Assembly (NCBI GenBank): GCA_004154925.1
Contig: QJNS01000021.1
Span: forward strand, 248,001-312,000
Source of the DNA: Monosporascus cannonballus
Taxonomy: Eukaryota > Ascomycota > Sordariomycetes > Xylariales
Length of the DNA: 64,000 nucleotides
Direction: 5' to 3'
Shown one piece after another: positions 57,411-64,000 of the stretch. The position numbers were made by a program, and so were the translations under genes. The stretch's first letter is position 1. Every line of letters starts with the position of its first letter. Below the pieces are notes generated by a model that saw nothing but the letters and a program-made list of their open reading frames with translations, did no database searches and was not told where the DNA came from.

Positions 57411-57780
57411 TATGACGAGCTAGGCGGTTTAACCAACTTATAAACCTTAAGTCGACAGGTTTATATTAACAGAAAGATCGTGGGAATCTAAGTAATAAAT
57501 ATAATAACGTATTACGTTTCGTAATATTAAGGGCACTTTAAGTAACGATATTATATTATAAATTAAAGTTATTTAAATTATGGAAATAATAAATATATAT
57601 ATATTTGTTAACTTAATTATTCGTAATTACGTCGTTAATAATAATTATAATTATTTGGGATTACTTTTAATTCTTAATAATTACTGGCTTAATAATAATT
57701 ACTATTACGTAATCCGGAAAATAACTTATATGCTCCTTGCTTAACCGTTTTTTAAAACCGGAATTTGTCCGGTCGTAATA
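57411..57780. repeat. 3' LTR of chromovirus E
   Basis: 370 bp, TATGACGAGC ... GGTCGTAATA, the same subtype as the LTR at 51755-52130. It is followed by CGATTTCCCTTTTTTTTT, the complement of a polypurine tract. Confidence 0.82.
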
Positions 57781-57799
57781 CGATTTCCCTTTTTTTTTT

Positions 57800-58255
57800 A
57801 AATTTTGCCTTTAAGATTTTTTTTCTTTTTCTTTATTTAGTAAATATCTCTTTTTTTGCTTTTAATTATATCGTTTTGTATTTCCAAAATTTGTTATATT
57901 TTCCGTTTTTTTACCGTTCGTTAAAAGTCTTTAACGAATTCGGTTACGAAATTATATTTTACTTTTATTATTTCTCGAAAAATATAATGTATAAAATAAT
58001 AGAAAATATTTTAAAATATAAGGAATATATTAATTAAAAGCGATTTTGTAATAACACCGGCGTACATATTTTTTTCTTATAAAATATTCGTCGTAAATAT
58101 TAATATTTAAAAGATAAAAAAACCTTCGCCGAAAAACAATTATTAAACCTTTAACGATTTTACTTCGAAACGTAATACAAATATTAAAAAAATAAATAAA
58201 GCTTTTTTTCGTTTTATTCGATCGAAAAGTATTACCATAATACAATATAAACTTT
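57800..58255 (+). pseudogene. Antisense accessory ORF of element E
   Basis: The plus-strand frame has NEFGYEIIFYFYYFSKNI, then YKEYIN, then RFCDNTGVHIFF, and an LKDKKTFAEKQLLNL helical tail, with TAA codons at likely glutamine positions. CDNTG corresponds to the CDING and YDNSG of the other copies. Start not determinable. Confidence 0.55.
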
Positions 58256-58414
58256 AATTATTAAACGAACTGAAAAAATAAAAAAGTTAAAAACAAAAAT
58301 AGTTAAAAATTATTATTACGGTTATTACGTTAATATATATCGCGGCTAATTAGTCCGATATCCCGGTTACCGACTAATTAGCTGTTAATTAGGATACACC
58401 CGTCGTTATTAATA

Positions 58415-61400
58415 AAAATCTTTTAACAGACGTTAAACGTTAATAAGGTTTTTGGCAAATTCCCAGGTATTTTCGAAATTTGGGTATTCTTTTTACTTAA
58501 TTAGGTATTAAGTAAATCCTTTTTATTTTTGCATATTAAGGATTTTTTCTAACTTATATGCTTATTCGTCTTTTATTTTTATATTAATTTATATTATATA
58601 TATTTTAGTTATATTTATTATTAATTCGAATAGAAAAATATAAAAAATTGGATAAAGTTTAATTTTTATTAAAAATTCTAATTAATAATTATTTTCTAAG
58701 ATTTCTTTTGGCGATTTTATATAGACTGATATATTTAAAATCGAATTTTTTGCTAGGTTTTTTTATTTAAATATTTCTTATAATAAAAAAACCATTTCCT
58801 CCTTTTTAAAACTTAATTTTTTTAACTTTTTTAACCTTTGTTAATTATAATATTTACTTATTTAATTTTATATATATTTTAAGTTTATTTTTATTTGTTA
58901 ATATAATTATCGTAATTATTTTAAAATTGAAATTATTTTAATATTAATTAGACCGTCATTATATATTTCTTTATAAATTTTTAAAATAAAATTAAAATTT
59001 ATATTTACAAATATTATCTTAATATTTTCTTGGTAATTAATATTATAGGCTAAGTATGTAATTAGTAATTCTTTAACCTAATTATTTTGTTTATAATTGA
59101 TATAATATTATAAATAAATTTTTAAAATTTAATTATTCGTTTTATTTATTTACCCGTTTAAGGTTTAAATACGTTAAATAACTTATAATTTAAGCTAATT
59201 TATGTTATAAGGCTTAATTAAAACTTTGATATAAAAATTAATTCTTTATTTAATATCATTTTTATTAATAATTTATATATATTAAAATAAATATTAAAAA
59301 ATATAAATATTAATTATTCGGCGTTTATACCTTTTTAATATAATAAAATATAAAAAAGTTTCGTAAATCGGTTAACGATTACGAAAATATTATCGTAATA
59401 TATTTCTGTAATTAAAACTTTTAATATAAAAAGTTTAATAATAAAATTAAATATAACTAAATATTATAATCGTTTTACGACTAGTAATAACTATAGTTCT
59501 CCGTATGGCTTATATCGTCGAATTTTCGCTTTGGTGCAAATATCATATTATTATATAATTTTCTATATTATTAATTTTATTTTTAAAAACAAATATATAT
59601 ATTAAAGTTGCTTTAAAGTTTTATAAATCCCTGGATCTCCGCATAATTAATATTCGTATATTTTTCGTACTAAATCTTTTTAATATTTTTCTAAAATATA
59701 CATCATATTTATTTTTTAATTTTTTAGAAAATTATCGTTATATTATTAAATCTTTTAATATATATTATGAAATACTATCTAAATAATCCCAATTTGCCGT
59801 AAAAGTAAGTATTTATTTATAATAATATCAAAAAATATATATTTAATTTTAATTAATTGTCTTTCGCAATTTAATTATTTATTTAAAATTTATATTTTAT
59901 GATTTTTTAAATATTTTTATAAATAATAACAAAATCGAAAATCGCCAATTTTTTCGCATATTTTAATTATCATCTTATAAGTTTTTTAATCGTAATAAAT
60001 TGGGTAAAAATTTAATAATCCGTATAAACTTTAATTTAATATAAATTTTCCTTTAAAAAATATTTAAACTTTCGAAATACCATAATAAGAATTATAAATT
60101 CCTTATTTAAAATACCGTAATTAAATTTAATTCCTTATACTTTATAAGAAAAAATTATAATAAAATATAATTTGCTTTAATTTTTTGTCATCCGATTATT
60201 ACGTTTAACGCATAATCCGAAATATCGGTTGTTAATTTAACGGAATAATTTAAATTATATATAATTAATATTAATTAGTTAATAATTATATTCTTAATAT
60301 CCCGAAATCTTTTTTCCGTATTTAACATTTATTTAAATTTTTTTAAACATTTATTAAAAATATAATTAATTTATTAAAATTTCGAATAAATTTTCTTTAA
60401 TAATTAATAAATCCAAAAATATTTATATCTTTTTAATTATGATTAATATTTATTATTTTATAATAATAACAATTTCTTTAAAATTTATTTTAATATATTT
60501 TAACGTAATAATATATTCCAAATATTCCATTTCTTTTATATGAAACTAATTCTCTTTTACATTAACAAATAATTTTATATTATATAAAATTTAAAAAACC
60601 TTATAAACATATTTTATATATACCTTTTCCGTTTTTAAAAAAAATAAAAATATTATCAAAGTAACAAATAACGAAAATATTATAATATCTTCGTAATACG
60701 TAATTAATTATTTACTAAAGAATTATTAATACGTTTATAAATCTTAATAATATAACCAAATATTTAAATAATCCGTATTTCGTTTTACAAATTATTTTTT
60801 ATTCGTATTCCTTCTTAATATTTATAAAATTATAATTATTTTTAAAATTAAATATTATAAATTATTTAATTCCATAATATCGGTATTTTATTTCCGTAAT
60901 TCCAATTAATAATATGTACCTTTTAATAATAATATGGTTTAATTATCGAGAATTAAATATAAATCGCAATTTTCGATTTTTTTAATACGAAAAACATAAA
61001 GTATTTTACCAATAATTTCAAAACTTAAATTTATTTTTTATAACCAAATTTCCAGGTATTCTTTAAAAATATATAATTTATTTTTATTAAAATTATAAAT
61101 AAGGTAAAATTTTATCGAAGATTTTTCTTTAAAAATTAATTTATAATTTTATTTATTATATTTTAATAATTTTGTATTAAATTATTCTTTAAAAAGTTAT
61201 TTATATTTATAATATTATAATAATATATTAATTAAACTTTTTATAATTCTTTAAACTATTATTTTTATAATTTTAAATTATTATTTAATTATTATAAGTT
61301 TATTTTAATAATCATAATAATACGTTATATTCTTTTAATATCTGGTTTTTTTAATATTTTATTCCTTTAAGTAACAAGGAATTTATTATATTTTTATGCT

Positions 61401-63661
61401 TATATTTATTGTTATTTTTAATTAAACTTTAAAAATTTAATATTTTTTCCTTTTATTCATAAAAAATATAACGAATTTTACCTAATTAATTTTACCGTTA
61501 ATCAAAACTCCATATTAACGTGTTTATGGTAATCTTAAAATTATATGGTAATTTTTAAATAAAATAATATCGAAATTAATTATTTAATATCATTTTTAAA
61601 TAAAAATTTCAAAATAATTAATTTCGCATATAAATTTTCCGTTATCGTAAACGAATTTTTATTTTTTGGCATTTATTGTTATATAAGGCTTTAATATATC
61701 TTTTTATAATAATGTAAATTTATGAATTATATTTAATATAATATAATTTCTGCTTAAAATTCTGTAATATATTATTACGATATATTAATATGTTTCGATT
61801 TTTATATTTAAAATAATAAAGCTATTAATATTTTTTATTATTACGTTTAAAACCTTTTTTAAAAATTCCTTTTAATTCCTCTATGTTTTCTTATTTTATA
61901 ACTTTTTTATAAATAACTTTTTTTAACTTTTATTTAAATTTATTAAATTTTACTTATATTTTTTCCTTTAACATGTTAAATTATTTTATTCGTCGTTATT
62001 ACCGCCATATTAATTTTTTAAATTATATTAATTATTTTTAAATTTCTATAATTTCTTTTATTAAATAAATTTATTTTTTATATTTGTAATTATATCTTAT
62101 TATATATTATCTTAATTATTATTTTAAAAAGTGTTTGTAAATTAACGTATTTTTTAAATAATGCTGTTTAAAAATCCATTATAAATATTAATTAAAAATA
62201 AAAATCCGTAATAATCTTTTAATAATATTTCTTAATTATACGTTAAATTAATTCCTTTCCGATTAATAATTATAATATTTATAATAAAAAAATGTTTTTT
62301 ACGGATATTACTTATTTTAAAATTAAATCTTTATTTTGGCTAATTATTAGATATTTTTTAAGTTCATAAATCGAAAATATTAATATTATTATTTATTATT
62401 TTTATTATTTCCGGTACGGTTTGGAAAATTAAATCCCTTATAATATATATAAATAATTTATCCCTAAATATATTATTTTTATTATCGACAATATATAATA
62501 TATATTTTGCCGTATTAATTAAAAATTCCGAAATAAATATTTTTTATTTCAATTTAATATTTACGTAATTATTTTTATAATGCCTTTTATTATATTTACG
62601 ATGTTTATGAAATTAACCTTTTAATTTTTTATATTTTTTGTCGGATTTTTTATTAATATAATCCTTATTAAGGTTTTTATTATAAACTTAATATAAATTA
62701 GCCTAAATTATATTAATAATTTTGTTCTTATTTCCTTAATTACTTTTTAATTATTTTTCCTGTATAAAGATTTAATTATTTTATTATGATTTTTTAAGGT
62801 TTTTATATTTATAAGATTAATGTTTTATTTTGCCGTAATTAAAATATTTAATTTAACTTTAATTTTATTTATGGGTAACGCCGAATTCTATATATTTTAA
62901 CGTTATTCCATAAAAAAACATTTTTCATTTTTTTCCTTAATTAAATTTATTATATTTTAAATATAAAACATATTATTTTTTAACGTTTTTTAAATTATCG
63001 ATTATTAATTTTAATAACTTTTATAATATATTAATTTAAAATAGTTAATTATTTAATTTAAATAATTTTATTTTTTATATTATTTTTTAATCTTTTATAA
63101 AATATATTAATAAAAATATTAACCTTATTATTTTTTCATTTTGTTTTAATTATAAAATATTCAACGGTTACGGCGTATTTAGATATAAATCCTTTTTATC
63201 GGAATTATAAAAGTTATTAAGCCGTAAATTATTTTTTATCGGGATTACTGATATTGTTATATATTTTATTAATGAAACTTTTTTATTCGATTTTTTTATT
63301 TTTAAAAAACCTTTTTATAATAAGCTTAAATTAAATAACCTCATGTCTTATTAAGAATATTTTTATAATTAAATTTATATCCGTTAAACTATTAAAATTT
63401 AAAAAATAAAAATAAATTTATTTTAAATTTAAAAAATTTAAAAGTTATTTTTCTTATTATAAAATTCCAATTTGTTAAGCTTTATATAAACAAAAAAAAT
63501 TTAAGTAAATACCCTAATTCGAAGTTATCGAACTTTTCTTTTTAATTTCCCAATTCGAACTTAAAATTATTAAATTAAGCTTTTTTAAATAATAATCGAT
63601 ATTTTAATAATATTTAATATTATTTAAATTTTAACGATATTATTAAATAAAATTTATAACA
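58415..63661 (-). pseudogene. gag-pol of chromovirus E, strongly RIP-damaged
   Basis: The chromodomain-coding stretch (58415-58590), integrase, RNase H and RT align with A on the minus strand. The RT active site reads CYFDNIFIF near 60670-60645, so one catalytic aspartate is lost. The gag region (62600-63600) is recognisable only by alignment to A. Confidence 0.75.
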
Positions 63662-64000
63662 TATTGCTAATTAAAAGGTTTAATTAATTATTAAATTTTA
63701 AATCGACGGCTTTATATTAATTGGTATATCGTAAAAATTGAAGTAATGAATATAATAATATATTATATTTTATAATACTAAAATTATTTTAAAAAATAAT
63801 ATTATATTATAAGCTGAAATTATTTAAATTATAAAAATAATAAATATATATATATATATATATATTAATTTAATTATTGGTTATTACGCCGTTAATAGTA
63901 ATTACAATTACTTAGGATTACCTTTAATTATTAATAATTATTAATTTGGCAATAATTACAGTTACGTGACCCGGAAGGTGGCCCGTGTGCTCCCTGCCTG
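63662..64000. repeat. 5' LTR of chromovirus E (partial)
   Basis: It begins TATTGCTAATTAAAAGG, a strongly altered LTR start, follows the body of the 57411 LTR and ends at the window edge in a GC-rich stretch (GGAAGGTGGCCCGTGTGC) that matches the corresponding part of the C right LTR. Confidence 0.7.

Larger units (their letters stand above)
57411..64000 (-). mobile_element. Ty3/Gypsy chromovirus E, 5' LTR cut by the window edge
   Basis: 3' LTR 57411-57780, accessory frame on the plus strand, chromodomain to gag on the minus strand, then the 5' LTR from about 63662 to beyond the window. Same LTR subtype and accessory subtype as element C. Very strongly RIP-mutated internally. The target duplication cannot be checked because the right end is outside. 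Confidence 0.82.

Noticed and set aside
1..64000. CRISPR arrays, bacterial operons, rRNA or tRNA genes
   Set aside because: No regularly spaced repeats, no ribosome-binding-site pattern, and no cloverleaf or rRNA signature were seen; the genes have spliceosomal introns.

Overview
This window is nuclear DNA of a filamentous ascomycete (Pezizomycotina). Three signs agree: short spliceosomal introns of 50-96 nt with GTATG/GTAAG-type donors and CTAAC-like branch sites; fungal gene families (Zn2Cys6 regulator, ABCA-type transporter, SVP26, BUD23, a highly reducing polyketide synthase relic); and large blocks of extremely AT-rich repeats in which the surviving G+C sits mostly in CpG, the footprint expected of repeat-induced point mutation (RIP: CpA to TpA, read on either strand). 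I cannot name the class or species.

Layout. 1-8400 is a RIP-degraded repeat block that I cannot assign to a family. 8400-31730 is a gene island of normal composition: a small secreted cysteine-rich protein (minus), BUD23 rRNA methyltransferase (minus) facing SVP26 (plus) across a shared 566-bp promoter region, a 1583-aa two-NBD ABCA-type transporter with five exons (plus), a 736-aa Zn2Cys6 transcription factor with four exons (minus), an FAD-dependent monooxygenase (plus), and the broken 3' end of a polyketide synthase gene (linker plus acyl carrier protein, minus). The regulator, the oxygenase and the PKS stump look like what is left of a secondary-metabolite cluster cut off by the repeat block to its right.

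31735-64000 is a nested pile of Ty3/Gypsy chromoviruses (reverse transcriptase, RNase H, integrase, C-terminal chromodomain) in different stages of RIP decay. From the left: a truncated LTR (G), the 3' end of element F, element B inserted in F, a complete element A (34189-40860, two 355-bp LTRs, target duplication GTTTT) inserted in B, element C in the opposite orientation with two unlike LTRs, a 5'-truncated element D split by a pogo-family DNA transposon, a separate short LTR followed by a gag start, and element E running off the right edge. The pogo transposon itself carries two tiny (124 and 132 bp) TG...CA elements with exact 5-bp target duplications.

The most notable recurring structure is a second reading frame in every chromovirus copy that keeps its 3' end. 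It lies between the chromodomain and the 3' LTR and runs antisense to gag-pol. It encodes a paired-cysteine (CxxC ... CxxC) module followed by a charged, coiled-coil-like tail. Its occurrence in several diverged copies argues that it is a genuine accessory gene of this family.
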